A stretch of 64,000 nucleotides of DNA from Luteibacter anthropi (GCF_011759365.1 NZ_JAARLZ010000004.1:310001-374000), one strand, 5' to 3'. Counted from the first letter of the stretch, positions 46,067 to 55,281 are shown. Program-made: numbers and translations. The notes: generated by a model from the letters alone, not told the origin.

Positions 46067-46074
46067 CGGCTCCA

Positions 46075-46160
46075 CTCATCGAGACCGGCTGAGGGACAGG
46101 CCCTTTGAAGCCGGGGCAACCTGCGGATTTCCGCGACGGTGCCAACTCCTGCGGGGCGTG
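46075..46160 (+). ncRNA. SAM-I (S-box) riboswitch
   Basis: The stretch TCATCGAGACCGGCTGAGGG followed by ACAGGCCCTTTGAAGCC, GGGGCAACC and then GGTGCCAACTCC matches the SAM-I aptamer consensus, including the kink-turn GAGGGA, GAAGCC and the J3/4 GGCAACC. It lies in the leader of metX and should reduce methionine synthesis when S-adenosylmethionine is abundant. Confidence 0.95.
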
Positions 46161-46238
46161 TCGTTCACGTCAGCCGATAGATGGGATGTCCGTTACGGGC
46201 GTGCATTCGCGCACCCGCCGCGCCGACAGTCCGTATGC

Positions 46239-46276
46239 CGGTTCCTCGCAGGGCTCGACCCTTCACGCAGGAACCG
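46239..46276 (+). promoter_or_regulatory. Shine-Dalgarno sequestering hairpin of metX
   Basis: CGGTTCCT at 46239-46246 is the exact complement of AGGAACCG at 46269-46276, which contains the AGGAA ribosome site for metX. With no T-run after it, the structure suggests the riboswitch controls translation rather than termination. Confidence 0.65.
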
Positions 46277-46282
46277 CATGAC

Positions 46283-47320
46283 ATGTCAGCCGAGCCCGTC
46301 ACCGTGATCCCTCTCTCTGAAGCGACCGTCGTCGCGGCGCCGCGTTGCGCCGCCGACCTCACCGAGCAGCGGGGCACGCGCCGCGTCTCCTTCGTTCCCA
46401 AGTACGGCAGCGACGCCGTGGCCGTGGACGTGCGCTACCTCTGGTGTGGAGCTCCCCATGCACCGACAGTGATTATCCAGGGCGGCATCTCGGCCGACCG
46501 AGATGTCTGCGCCGGGCGCGAGCGTCGCACGGGGTGGTGGCAGGAGCTGGTGGGGCATGGCGCGGCCATCGACCTGGCGCATTGCCGCGTGCTCTCCATC
46601 GACTGGCTCGTGCCGTCGGATCTGGGCGACGTGCCCTCGGTATCCAGTGAAGATCAGGCCGCCGCACTTGCGGCGCTGGTAGACGAGCTTGGCATCGGTC
46701 GTGTGCATGCCTTCGTCGGATCGTCCTACGGTGCGATGACCGGGCTGGCATTCGCTGCCAATCACGCTGACAAGCTGAAGTCGCTGGTGCTGCTGGCCGG
46801 TGCGCATCGTCCGCATCCGCTGGCGACGGCGCAGCGTTCGATCCAGCGCAGCATTGTTCGCATGGGCATCGAGTCGGGGCGCACTGACGAAGCCCTTGCC
46901 CTGGCCCGCCAGCTCGCCATGACCACCTATCGCGGCAGCGAGGAATTCTCGCGTCGCTTCGCAGCAGGTCCCGAACTGCGCGACGGTCGCTTTCATTTCC
47001 CGGTGGAGGATTACCTGGAGCATGCAGGGCGTCGTTTTGTCGAACGCTTCGATGCGTCGCGCTTCCTCGCGCTGTCCGAATCCATCGACCTGCATGACGT
47101 GTCGCCGGAAGCCATCTCGGTTACCACGACGCTGGTCGGCTTTCCCTCTGATCGTCTCGTGCCGCTGGCCGACCTGTGTGAGTTGCAGCGTCGCCTCGGC
47201 GGCACGGCCACACTTGAAGTCGTGGATTCGCCCTACGGCCACGACGCCTTCCTTAAAGAAACCGCGCAGCTCGCTCCCGTGCTGCGTCACGCCATCAACG
47301 ACTGTCGCGGAGACTGTTGA
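46283..47320 (+). CDS. metX: Homoserine O-acyltransferase MetX (probably succinyl-transferring)
   Basis: 345-residue alpha/beta-hydrolase-fold enzyme that acylates homoserine in methionine synthesis. The nucleophile elbow GSSYGAMTG holds the catalytic Ser (near 146), followed by the Asp in GFPSDRLVP (near 288) and the His in SPYGHDAFL (near 319). The N-terminal QGGISADRDV replaces the usual GGP-type oxyanion segment, a feature of the shorter Xanthomonadales MetX proteins that use succinyl-CoA. That substrate is inferred from lineage and from metB next door. ATG 46283 follows AGGAA, which is itself locked in the leader hairpin. It is the first gene of metX-metB-hom behind a SAM-I riboswitch. 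Confidence 0.9.
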   Translation: MSAEPVTVIPLSEATVVAAPRCAADLTEQRGTRRVSFVPKYGSDAVAVDVRYLWCGAPHAPTVIIQGGISADRDVCAGRERRTGWWQELVGHGAAIDLAHCRVLSIDWLVPSDLGDVPSVSSEDQAAALAALVDELGIGRVHAFVGSSYGAMTGLAFAANHADKLKSLVLLAGAHRPHPLATAQRSIQRSIVRMGIESGRTDEALALARQLAMTTYRGSEEFSRRFAAGPELRDGRFHFPVEDYLEHAGRRFVERFDASRFLALSESIDLHDVSPEAISVTTTLVGFPSDRLVPLADLCELQRRLGGTATLEVVDSPYGHDAFLKETAQLAPVLRHAINDCRGDC

Positions 47321-47323
47321 GCC

Positions 47324-48517
47324 ATGACCGATTCCCGTCTTTGTACCCGTGCCGTTCGTGCCGGTATTGAATCCGATACGCAGCATGGCGCGGTCGTGCC
47401 GCCGCTGCATCTGTCCACGAACTATGCGTTTGAAGGCTTCGGTCGCAAGCGCACCTACGATTACTCGCGCAGCGGCAATCCCACTCGCGACCTGCTGGCA
47501 GAAGCACTGACCGAACTGGAAGAAGGTGCCGGCGCGGTCGTGACCAACACGGGCATGTCTGCCGTGGCGCTGGCGCTGGAACTCGTGCCGGCCGGTGCGC
47601 TGGTTCTCGCGGCGCATGATTGCTATGGCGGCACCTGGCGCCTGCTTGATGCATGGGCGAAGAAGGGTCGCTTCCAGCTGCGTTTCGTGGACTTCACCGA
47701 TCCGACGGCGCTGGCCGATGGCCTTGCCGCGAAGCCGGCGCTGGTGTGGGTGGAGACGCCGTCGAATCCTCTGCTGCGCATTACCGACGTGCGTCATGTC
47801 GCCCAGGCGGCCCATGCGGTGGGTGCGCTGGTCGTAGTGGACAACACCTTCCTCTCGCCTGCGCTGCAGCAGCCGCTCACGCTTGGTGCCGACGTGGTGC
47901 TGCATTCCACCACCAAGTACATCAACGGCCACAGCGATGTGGTGGGTGGTGCGGTCATTGCTGCCGATCCCGCCGTCGCGGAGCAGCTGAAGTGGTGGGG
48001 CAACTGCAACGGACAGACCGGTTCGCCGTTCGACAGCTTCCTTACCTTGCGCGGTGTGCGCACGCTGGCGGTGCGACTGCGCGCACACGAAGAGAATGCA
48101 CGTCGCATCGCCGACCTGCTCGATTCGCACGAAGCCGTCGGCCGCATCTACTATCCGGGCCTGGCCTCCCATGCAGGCCATGCGCTTGCGCAGCGTCAGC
48201 AGAAGGGCTTCGGCGCGATGCTCAGTTTCGAGGTGAATGGCGGCACGGACGCGATCGAAGCGTTCATCGATGGCCTTCGTTACTTCTCGCTGGCCGAGTC
48301 GCTGGGTGGTGTCGAGAGCCTCGTCGCGCATCCGGCCACGATGACTCATGCGGCCATGACGCCGGAAGCCCGTCGCATCGCCGGTATTTCGGACAGTCTT
48401 CTGCGTCTTTCCGTGGGCATCGAGGATGGTGACGACCTGCTGGAAGATATCGGTGAGGCGCTCGATCGTGCAGCCGACGTCGCCTCGGCAGGTTCGAAAC
48501 GGAAAGTCGGCGCATGA
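47324..48517 (+). CDS. metB: Cystathionine gamma-synthase MetB
   Basis: 397-residue PLP enzyme of the Cys/Met metabolism family. It joins O-acyl-homoserine and cysteine to cystathionine. The PLP lysine is in LHSTTKYINGHSDVVGGAVI near residue 205. Other family marks are YDYSRSGNPTRDLLAEALTE near 45 and VDNTFLSPALQQPLTLGAD near 180; SLGGVESLVAHPATMTH near 325 is the substrate-binding end. It starts three bases after metX and ends overlapping hom. Cystathionine gamma-lyase and O-acylhomoserine sulfhydrylase are close relatives; operon position with metX favours MetB. Confidence 0.92.
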   Translation: MTDSRLCTRAVRAGIESDTQHGAVVPPLHLSTNYAFEGFGRKRTYDYSRSGNPTRDLLAEALTELEEGAGAVVTNTGMSAVALALELVPAGALVLAAHDCYGGTWRLLDAWAKKGRFQLRFVDFTDPTALADGLAAKPALVWVETPSNPLLRITDVRHVAQAAHAVGALVVVDNTFLSPALQQPLTLGADVVLHSTTKYINGHSDVVGGAVIAADPAVAEQLKWWGNCNGQTGSPFDSFLTLRGVRTLAVRLRAHEENARRIADLLDSHEAVGRIYYPGLASHAGHALAQRQQKGFGAMLSFEVNGGTDAIEAFIDGLRYFSLAESLGGVESLVAHPATMTHAAMTPEARRIAGISDSLLRLSVGIEDGDDLLEDIGEALDRAADVASAGSKRKVGA

Positions 48518-49581
48518 GCGCGGTGGTCGCCGTTCCCGTGGTGCCGGCCCAGCCGCATACCGCCGCCGTGCTCCTGGGCACGGGCGTCGTAGGCCGGGCA
48601 TTGCTTACGTTGCTTGCCAGTGGCGCGGCGCGGGATATCCGTCTGGTGGGTGCGGCGAACTCGAAGCGCCAGCATGCGGCCTCGGAGGGTGTATCGCTGG
48701 CCGAGATATCGCAACGGCTGACCTCCAATCGCGAAGGCAGGGACAACGCCCTGCTGCTGGCGGAGCTGGATCGCAGCGGTGCGTCGCGCAAGGTGGTGAT
48801 CGATGCGACGGCCTGTACGACCGAGGCAGGGCGGCATGCCGAATGGCTTGCCGCCGGCTATCACGTCGTGACGGCGAACAAGGCGCTGGCAGGCGGGCAT
48901 CTTTCCGGCTGGCGCGCGCTTCAGGCGGCTTCGGCCAGTGGCGCCGTCTATGGCGATGCCGCTACGGTCGGCGCCGGACTACCGGTGCTATCCACGCTGC
49001 GCCGCCTGCGTCGCTGTGGCGACAGCCTGCTGACGCTGGAGGGCGTGTTCTCCGGGTCGCTCTCCTGGCTGTTCAATCAGTACGACGGATCAAAGCCGTT
49101 TTCCGAGCTGCTGCTCGACGCGCGCCGGCTGGGTTTTACCGAACCGGACCCGCGTTCCGACCTTTCGGGCGAGGATGTCGCGCGCAAGTTGTTGATCATT
49201 GCGCGTAACGCGGGTTTTTCGCTGGGCAGCGACGAGGTGGAGATTGAAAGCCTCGTGCCCGAGGCTTTGCGTGAAGTCGATACGAAGACCTTCCTGGCAC
49301 GAGCGAAAGAGCTTGATGCACCGCTGCGTGCACGTCACGAGCAGGCGAAGGCGAACGGGCGTGTGCTGCGTTATCTGGCCCGTCTCAATCAGCGCGGTCG
49401 TGCACGCGTGGGGCTGGTGGAAGTCGAGGCATCGCATCCGGCCGCGCGCCTGTCGGGCACGGACAACCAGTTCGCCCTCACCACTACGCGCTATCACGCC
49501 ACGCCACTGGTCATCCAGGGCCCGGGCGCCGGACCGGAAATCACGGCCCAGGCCCTGCTGGGCGACGTGCTCTCGATCTGA
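48514..49581 (+). CDS. hom: Homoserine dehydrogenase
   Basis: 355-residue NAD(P)-dependent enzyme that reduces aspartate semialdehyde to homoserine, the precursor used by MetX. The Rossmann motif is LLGTGVVGRALLTLL near residue 20. The catalytic-domain motifs are VVTANKALAGGHL (with a conserved Lys) near 120 and GFTEPDPRSDLSGEDVARKL near 205, which holds the catalytic Asp/Lys cluster. It lacks an aspartokinase domain and a C-terminal ACT domain, so it is probably not feedback-inhibited like ThrA. ATG 48514 overlaps the metB stop (ATGA). Its place in a SAM-riboswitch operon indicates a methionine-dedicated isoenzyme; metL in fused form is the E. coli counterpart. Confidence 0.92.
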   Translation: MSAVVAVPVVPAQPHTAAVLLGTGVVGRALLTLLASGAARDIRLVGAANSKRQHAASEGVSLAEISQRLTSNREGRDNALLLAELDRSGASRKVVIDATACTTEAGRHAEWLAAGYHVVTANKALAGGHLSGWRALQAASASGAVYGDAATVGAGLPVLSTLRRLRRCGDSLLTLEGVFSGSLSWLFNQYDGSKPFSELLLDARRLGFTEPDPRSDLSGEDVARKLLIIARNAGFSLGSDEVEIESLVPEALREVDTKTFLARAKELDAPLRARHEQAKANGRVLRYLARLNQRGRARVGLVEVEASHPAARLSGTDNQFALTTTRYHATPLVIQGPGAGPEITAQALLGDVLSI

Positions 49582-49599
49582 AACGGCGCCAGATACCCC

Positions 49600-49667
49600 T
49601 GTAGGAGCGCGCCTTGCGCGCGACCGCTCTTCGCGATGACCGGTCGCGCGCAAGGCGCGCTCCTACA
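49600..49667. repeat. Inverted REP pair
   Basis: Arms at 49600-49627 and 49640-49667 with a 12-base spacer, just before the terminator shared by hom and the APC permease gene. Confidence 0.9.
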
Positions 49668-49687
49668 GGAGGCACGAATCACGCCAT

Positions 49688-49718
49688 AAAAAAGCCGCTC
49701 ATGAGAGCGGCTTTTTCG
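49688..49718. terminator. Bidirectional intrinsic terminator
   Basis: AAAAAAGCCGCTC-ATGA-GAGCGGCTTTTT. It has A and T runs on both sides and lies between the convergent hom and APC permease genes, only 2 bases from the permease stop. Confidence 0.93.
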
Positions 49719-49719
49719 T

Positions 49720-51387
49720 TCAACGATGCCCGGTCACTTTCGCGGCTTCGTCCGCACTGGGCGGAAGATCCGGCCCGCCGTGCTCGTCGTCGTGATGGAA
49801 GCGCGCGGCCTCCACCATCGGCGTGCGCCAGCCCGTGCGGATGCCCCAGAAGTAGAACACCGCACCGATCACGGCGATGAGCGCCAGGTCGTAGCCATAC
49901 GGGATGTAGTCATGGCCACCGAAGGTCTTGCTGCCTGCCCACGATACGAAGGCGATGACCGGCAGGTAGACGATCAACCACAGCGCGCCCTTGAGGTGGC
50001 GGCCGAAGTCTTCGAAACCTGTCTTGGCGGTGTAGTAGAAGTAGATCGGCAGCGCCACGACCATCAGCAGGATGATCTCGCCGGTGAGCGGCCACTTGGC
50101 CCAGTACAGCAGCTCGGTGGCGAAGATGAAGGCGAGGGCGGCCAGCACCGGCAGGCCCGGGATGCGCAGCGGGCGCTTCAGTTCCGGGGCCGTGCGACGC
50201 AGCGTCATGACGCTGATCGGGCCGGTGAGGTAGGAGATGATCGTGGAGACCGAGATCACCGCCGCCAGCGTGCCCCAGCCACGGAAGCAGAACAGGAAGA
50301 TGAAGCTCACCACGAGGTTGAGCCACATCGCAGGACGCGGGATGCCGAAGCGCGGGTGGATGTGGCCGAAGATCTTCGGCAGGTGCCCGTTGCGCTCCAT
50401 CGCGTAGATCATGCGCGCGGTGGTGGCGGTGTAGGTGGCACCGGTGCCGCTGGGGCTCACGAAGGCGTCTGCGTACAGCAGGATGGCCAGCCAGTTGATC
50501 ATGAGCGCCGTGGCGAGCTGTGCGAACGGCGAGGCGTACTGCAGGCCTGCCCAGCCCTGGCCGAGCTGGTCGGGAGGCACGGAGCCGATGAAGGCGATCT
50601 GCAGCAGCACGTAGACCACGGCCGCCAGCAGGATCGAGCCAATCACCGCGAAGGGAACGCTGCGTCCCGGGTTGCGCGCTTCGCCGGCGAGGTTCACCGG
50701 ACTCTGGAAGCCGTTGAAGCTGAAGACGATGCCCGAGATGGCTACCGCGGTGAGGATCGACGAGATATCTATCGCGTGCGTGCCGCCCTGCGCGCCGATG
50801 TGGAAGTTCTCGGGGTGGAAGCTGGTGGAGATGAGTGCGATGGCGGTAGCCGCCGGCACCACGAGCTTGAAGATGGTGATCGCCGTGTTGCTCTTGGCGA
50901 ACAGCTTCACGCTCCAGAAGTTGAGGAAGAAGTACACGAACACCAGCACCACGGCGATCGCGAGGCCCGGCGGCGTCAGCTCGCCGTGGCCGTTGGTGAC
51001 GACGTAGAGCTCCTTCGTCCAGGCTGCCCATTCCCACGGCCATGAGGCCATGTACTGCACCGAGGCCTCCGCTTCGACGGGAATCACGGAGACGATGGCG
51101 ATCCAGTTGGCCCAGCCGGCGATGAAGCCGACGAGTGAGCCGTGGGAGTAGTGGCCGTAGCGCACCATGCCGCCGGACTCGGGAAACATCGCGCCCAGTT
51201 CGGCGTAGCTGAGGGCGATGAACAGGATGATGACGGCGCCGATGATCCAGGCGTAGATCGCGCCAGGGCCCGCCAGCTGGGCGGCGTGCCAGGCGCCGAA
51301 CAGCCAGCCCGAGCCGATGATGGAGCCGAGGCCGGTCAGCATCAGGGCGAAGGCGCCGACGTCGCGGCGGATATGGTGGTGGGACAT
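49720..51387 (-). CDS. APC-superfamily amino acid permease
   Basis: 555-residue inner-membrane transporter with about 12-14 helices. The first helix has GLGSIIGSGWLFG (residues about 19-31), the glycine-rich unwound segment that binds substrate in APC permeases; family sequence continues through SYAELGAMFPESGGMVRYGH near residue 60 and EARNPGRSVPFAVIGSILLA near 235. The C-terminal tail is hydrophilic and His/Asp-rich. It takes up an amino acid or related amine; the substrate cannot be read. It is convergent with the met operon and shares a terminator with it, which is no evidence for methionine transport. Confidence 0.88.
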   Translation of the reverse strand: MSHHHIRRDVGAFALMLTGLGSIIGSGWLFGAWHAAQLAGPGAIYAWIIGAVIILFIALSYAELGAMFPESGGMVRYGHYSHGSLVGFIAGWANWIAIVSVIPVEAEASVQYMASWPWEWAAWTKELYVVTNGHGELTPPGLAIAVVLVFVYFFLNFWSVKLFAKSNTAITIFKLVVPAATAIALISTSFHPENFHIGAQGGTHAIDISSILTAVAISGIVFSFNGFQSPVNLAGEARNPGRSVPFAVIGSILLAAVVYVLLQIAFIGSVPPDQLGQGWAGLQYASPFAQLATALMINWLAILLYADAFVSPSGTGATYTATTARMIYAMERNGHLPKIFGHIHPRFGIPRPAMWLNLVVSFIFLFCFRGWGTLAAVISVSTIISYLTGPISVMTLRRTAPELKRPLRIPGLPVLAALAFIFATELLYWAKWPLTGEIILLMVVALPIYFYYTAKTGFEDFGRHLKGALWLIVYLPVIAFVSWAGSKTFGGHDYIPYGYDLALIAVIGAVFYFWGIRTGWRTPMVEAARFHHDDEHGGPDLPPSADEAAKVTGHR

Positions 51388-51545
51388 GGAAACTCCGGTC
51401 GGACGGACCGGAAAGACCCGGCCCAGGGCGGCACAAGGGCCGGATAATGACAGCCCGGGGCTCGCCTGTCAGCCGTCCACCCCCTACGCAAACGAACGCT
51501 GGCACGATATACACTGGCCGACGCGGTAGGGCGAAAGGGGTTCGG

Positions 51546-51926
51546 ATGCGTTCAATGAGGGTCGTCGGCGGCGTGTTGTTCATTGCCATTCTGGTATGCG
51601 GCAATGCCGCAGCCGAAGAGCAATGGAGCGACAACGGCCGCGTGGTCGATTCCGAGTCGTACGACCGTACTGCCAAGGGTTTCTACTTCACGCTGCACCC
51701 GGGTGAAGACCCGGTGGAGGCCGTGCGGCGCTGCGCCATAACCATGCGCGAACTGGGGCACCTGGCCTCGGTTTCGTGCTTTGCGTATACGAGCAAGCAG
51801 CGGTTCGATACCCGCCAGGGGAAGTTGAGAATCTGCTACACGGCCGTCGCCAATTGGTGGGGACAAGACGAGCCGGTGAGGGTCGAGACGGTGGACCGGC
51901 TGCCGCGGGCCTGTCCGATGCGGTGA
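51546..51926 (+). CDS. Small exported protein with four cysteines, unknown function
   Basis: 126 residues. Signal peptide to about residue 23 (CGNAAAEE), then a ~100-residue mature domain with four cysteines (in RRCAIT, VSCFAY, RICYTA and RACPMR) that could form two disulfides in the periplasm. The family is not recognised. The ATG at 51546 is three codons ahead of a second ATG (51555); GAAAGGGG lies upstream of the first. It is monocistronic, divergent from the APC permease and followed by REP copies. Confidence 0.65.
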   Translation: MRSMRVVGGVLFIAILVCGNAAAEEQWSDNGRVVDSESYDRTAKGFYFTLHPGEDPVEAVRRCAITMRELGHLASVSCFAYTSKQRFDTRQGKLRICYTAVANWWGQDEPVRVETVDRLPRACPMR

Positions 51927-51949
51927 TTCGTAGAGGGGCAGCCGAGGAG

Positions 51950-52016
51950 CGGTCGCGCGCGAGGCGCGTTCGCGCTGCAGGGGTTGCTCTTGTAGGAGCG
52001 CGCCTTGCGCGCGACC
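51950..52016. repeat. REP pair, one arm diverged
   Basis: Arm 51950-51979 carries an extra TTCGCGC before its outer edge and reads CTGCA for CTACA; arm 51991-52016 is canonical. Located between the small exported protein and sdaA. Confidence 0.8.
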
Positions 52017-52063
52017 TCATCCGAAGCGGCGAGCGGGAATGCCCGTCTCGCCGCCTGGTGTTC

Positions 52064-53446
52064 TCAGCACTCGATCACGTTGACGGCCAGGCCGCCACGC
52101 GAGGTTTCCTTGTATTTGTCCTTCATGTCGCGGCCCGTGTCGCGCATGGTGGCGATGACCTTGTCGAGCGATACGTGGTGCTTGCCGTCGCTCTTGAGCG
52201 CCATGCGGCTGGCGTTGATCGCCTTCACCGAGCCCATGGCGTTGCGCTCGATGCAGGGGATCTGCACGAGGCCGCCGATCGGGTCGCAGGTGAGTCCGAG
52301 ATTGTGTTCCATGCCGATCTCGGCCGCGTTCTCCACCTGGGTGACGCTGCCGCCCAGCGCGGCGGCCAGGCCACCAGCGGCCATGGAGCAGGCCACGCCC
52401 ACTTCGCCCTGGCAGCCCACTTCGGCGCCGGAAATCGAGGCGTTTTCCTTGTAGAGGATGCCGATGGCGCCCGCCGTGAGCAGGAACTCGATCACGCCGT
52501 TCTCCGAAGAGCCCGGGCAGAAGTGCTTGTAGTAGTGCAGCACGGCGGGGACGATGCCGGCCGCGCCGTTCGTGGGCGCCGTGACGACGCTGCCGCCGGC
52601 GGCGTTTTCCTCGTTGACGGCGAGGGCGTAGAGATTGACCCAGTCGAGGATGGTGAGCGGATCGCGCAGGGCGGCTTCCGGCTGCGAGCGCAGCTCGGCG
52701 GCCATGGCCGGCGCGCGGCGATTCACCTTGAGACCGCCGGGCAGCACGCCGGGCGAGCGCAGCCCGCGGGCGACGCAGTCCTGCATGGCTTTCCAGATTT
52801 TCAGCAGGCCGCTGCGGGTTTCTTCCTCGCTGCGCCAGATGCTCTCGTTACGCATCATCAGCTGGGCGATGGTGAGGTTGTGCTCCTTGCACAGCGCCAG
52901 CAGCTGATCGCCGGTGGAGAACGGATACGGCTGCTCGCTGGTGTCCGCCACGATGCGGTCTTCGGCCGCTTCGTCCGGATTCACCACGAAGCCGCCGCCG
53001 ACCGAGTAGTAGTCGCGCGTGGCCAGTTCGTTGCCCTGGGCATCGTAGGCCGAGAAACGCATGCCGTTGGTGTGGTACGGCAGTTTCTGGCGCTTGTTGA
53101 AGACCAGGTCGGCCTTCTCGTCGAAATCGATCTCATGGCGACCCAGCACGCGAATGCGCTTTGTGCTGCGGATGCGCTCGAGCGTGGCCGGGATGGTGTC
53201 CGGGTCCACCTTGTCGGGCCACTCGCCTTCGAAGCCCAGCAGCACGGCCTTGTCGGTGCCATGGCCGCGACCGGTCATGGCCAGCGAGCCGAACAGCTCG
53301 CAGCGCACGCGGGCGACGCGGTCGAGCACGCCTTTTTCTTCCAGCCAGTGCTCGGCGAACCGAGCGCCGGCGCGCATCGGGCCGACCGTATGCGACGAGG
53401 AAGGACCGATACCGATCTTGAAGAGGTCGAAAACGCTGACTGCCAT
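52064..53446 (-). CDS. sdaA: L-serine ammonia-lyase (L-serine deaminase)
   Basis: 460-residue single-chain iron-sulfur enzyme that converts L-serine to pyruvate and ammonia. The N-terminal beta domain opens with [20 protein letters not shown], the SdaA/TdcG signature. The C-terminal alpha domain holds the cluster cysteines, visible in [26 protein letters not shown] and [18 protein letters not shown]. The length matches E. coli SdaA (454). ATG 53446. It is a stand-alone gene divergent from the glutaredoxin-like gene. Confidence 0.95.
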   Translation of the reverse strand: MAVSVFDLFKIGIGPSSSHTVGPMRAGARFAEHWLEEKGVLDRVARVRCELFGSLAMTGRGHGTDKAVLLGFEGEWPDKVDPDTIPATLERIRSTKRIRVLGRHEIDFDEKADLVFNKRQKLPYHTNGMRFSAYDAQGNELATRDYYSVGGGFVVNPDEAAEDRIVADTSEQPYPFSTGDQLLALCKEHNLTIAQLMMRNESIWRSEEETRSGLLKIWKAMQDCVARGLRSPGVLPGGLKVNRRAPAMAAELRSQPEAALRDPLTILDWVNLYALAVNEENAAGGSVVTAPTNGAAGIVPAVLHYYKHFCPGSSENGVIEFLLTAGAIGILYKENASISGAEVGCQGEVGVACSMAAGGLAAALGGSVTQVENAAEIGMEHNLGLTCDPIGGLVQIPCIERNAMGSVKAINASRMALKSDGKHHVSLDKVIATMRDTGRDMKDKYKETSRGGLAVNVIEC

Positions 53447-53524
53447 GGCTGCGAGGGGACGTTGGCTACGGGGAATAGCCGGCTATTCTACGCCTTGCCT
53501 TCCGCCAACCCCATACACCTGCGC

Positions 53525-53749
53525 ATGTCTGCCTTCACTTTGTTCCAGCGTGACGATTGCCACCTCTGCGACCAGGCGCTTGAGGTGCTGGCTTCGGTGC
53601 GTTTTCCCGATTTTTCCTCGGTATTCATCGATGATGACGAGGCACTGGAGGCCCGCTATGGCGCGCGCGTTCCCGTGTTGCGGCGCAGCGATGGCGTGGA
53701 AATCGACTGGCCGTTCGACCCGGCAGCCCTGCAATCGATGCTCTTGTAG
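53525..53749 (+). CDS. Glutaredoxin-like (DUF836) protein
   Basis: 74-residue protein with an N-terminal redox motif in LFQRDDCHLCDQALEVL (CxxC at residues 12-15) and a thioredoxin-like strand-helix pattern; RVPVLRR at residues 49-55 has the cis-proline (VP) before the last strands. This matches short glutaredoxin-like proteins of the DUF836 family. The TAG stop is contributed by an REP copy that begins TTGTAGGAGCG, so the natural C-terminus may have been changed by REP insertion. Partner proteins are unknown. Confidence 0.85.
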   Translation: MSAFTLFQRDDCHLCDQALEVLASVRFPDFSSVFIDDDEALEARYGARVPVLRRSDGVEIDWPFDPAALQSMLL

Positions 53750-53925
53750 GAGCGCGCCTTGCGCGCGACCGGCGGTGGGGCAACCGTATCGGCGATGACT
53801 ACAGAGCGATAGGTGCGATGTCGCGAATACCCATCGCCGATGCGATCGGCCCTCCCTTCGGTAGGGGGCTTCCTCATTCGGAGACGTCACGTTGCAAGCG
53901 GTCGCGCGCGAGGCGCGCTCCTACA
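53745..53925. repeat. REP arms flanking a second-family repeat block
   Basis: REP arms at 53745-53772 and 53899-53925. The interior 53781-53867 is homologous to 10031-10117 (CAACCGTATCGGCGAT start, CCCATCGCCGATGCGATCGG centre), so the two regions form one compound repeat class. The first arm gives the glutaredoxin-like gene its stop codon. Confidence 0.85.
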
Positions 53926-53933
53926 GGGGCGGG

Positions 53934-55274
53934 TTATTTGTGGAGGCGCTTCAGGATTTCCTCGCGTGCTTCGCGAAGGATCGAATCGCGGTCGAGGCCG
54001 GCCACGATATCGGCTACGGCGCGCTTGGCGCCGTGCTCGCCCCAGGATTTGCCGGCGACCAGATAGTGCTCCGCAGCGCGGCCGATGAGTACGGTGGCAT
54101 ACCAGCCCAGCGCCCCTTGCGCGGCAGCGGTGACCACCACCGACAGGCCGCCGCTCAGCCCCTTCAACGCGGAAGCCGCCAGCTGCATGCCCCAGACTGC
54201 GCCCATGAGCGCGGCCAGCTGGGTACTGATGACGGCGACGAGGCGGCCCGATTCACTGCGGGTGAGGGGCAGGCCGTAGACCCGACTCAGCTGCACGACC
54301 ATGGCGGCATCCAGGCCGCCGGCCAGCAGCAGGTCGGCTACCGGGATGGGATTGAGCGCCACGGCGACGGCCTTGGCGATGCAGTACTGGCGGATGACCC
54401 CGCTGGCGACTTCACGACGCGTCGCGGCGATGCGCGCCGTGACCTGGTCGGTGAGGCGGCCGGCGAACAGGCCGGCATTGATGGCCGACAGGGCCTTGCC
54501 TTCGCGTTCGGCGATGGCGAGCAGCCGTGACTTCAGTGCGGCGACGTCGGGTGCGACTTCTTCGGAAATGCGCCGTTCGTTGCCCTGGTTATCGACTTCC
54601 ACGACATCGCGCGCGGCCGGCCGGGCAGCTACCGCGAGCACATCTTCGCGACGGACGAGACCCTCGGCGTGTTCGCGCAGCCGCTCGATGAGGCCATCGC
54701 GTTCGTCGTCCGAATAACGGTCGGCCTTGTTGAGCACCAACAGCAGCGGACGTCGCGTGCTGGCCAGCGTGCGCAAGGCGTCGCGTTCTTCACGGGTAAG
54801 ATCGCCGTCGGCGACGAAGACGATGAGGTCGCTGACTTCCGCCACTTCAAAGGCGAGTTTTTCGCGATCTTCGCCACCGAGTTCGTTGATGCCCGGTGTG
54901 TCGATCAACACGAGGCCTGCATTGCTGGCTTCGTCGAGCTTCGCCGCATCGGCTTCCGTCGTGGTGCCGTGCAATACGCCTACGACGAAGGCATCGCGCC
55001 CGAGCAGGGCATTGCCCAGCGCGGATTTACCCGCCGACACGCGGCCGAACACGGCGACGTGCAGTTCTTCGTTCTCCAGCCGGTCGAGCATGTGCTCCAC
55101 GCGACGGAAATCGCCGGCCATCGCCGCGCGGACGTCGGCCGGGATCGAGGGATCGTCGAGCAGGCCACGCAGGCTCACCGCCACGGCGCCTCCGCGTTCG
55201 TCCGTCATCCTGGAGGATGACGGACGGCGGAAGCGGTCGGTGAGGCCACGCAGTCGCTCGCGGAATCCCGCCAT
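53934..55274 (-). CDS. DUF697-type GTPase (first of two)
   Basis: 446 residues. An N-terminal helical part leads to a G domain with P-loop GRVSAGKSALGNALLG near residue 76, G3 DTPGINELGG near 120 and G4 NKAD near 180. The C-terminal half (about 270-420) has hydrophobic helices of the DUF697 type (AVAVALNPIPVADLLLAGGL and ALMGAVWGMQLAASALKGLS), likely membrane-associated. It resembles YeeP/YcjX-like GTPases of unknown function. It follows yceI by seven bases on the same strand, so it is the last gene of YceI-cytochrome b561-YceI-GTPase. A paralogue lies at 57140-58603. Confidence 0.82.
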   Translation of the reverse strand: MAGFRERLRGLTDRFRRPSSSRMTDERGGAVAVSLRGLLDDPSIPADVRAAMAGDFRRVEHMLDRLENEELHVAVFGRVSAGKSALGNALLGRDAFVVGVLHGTTTEADAAKLDEASNAGLVLIDTPGINELGGEDREKLAFEVAEVSDLIVFVADGDLTREERDALRTLASTRRPLLLVLNKADRYSDDERDGLIERLREHAEGLVRREDVLAVAARPAARDVVEVDNQGNERRISEEVAPDVAALKSRLLAIAEREGKALSAINAGLFAGRLTDQVTARIAATRREVASGVIRQYCIAKAVAVALNPIPVADLLLAGGLDAAMVVQLSRVYGLPLTRSESGRLVAVISTQLAALMGAVWGMQLAASALKGLSGGLSVVVTAAAQGALGWYATVLIGRAAEHYLVAGKSWGEHGAKRAVADIVAGLDRDSILREAREEILKRLHK

Positions 55275-55281
55275 GCGGTGA

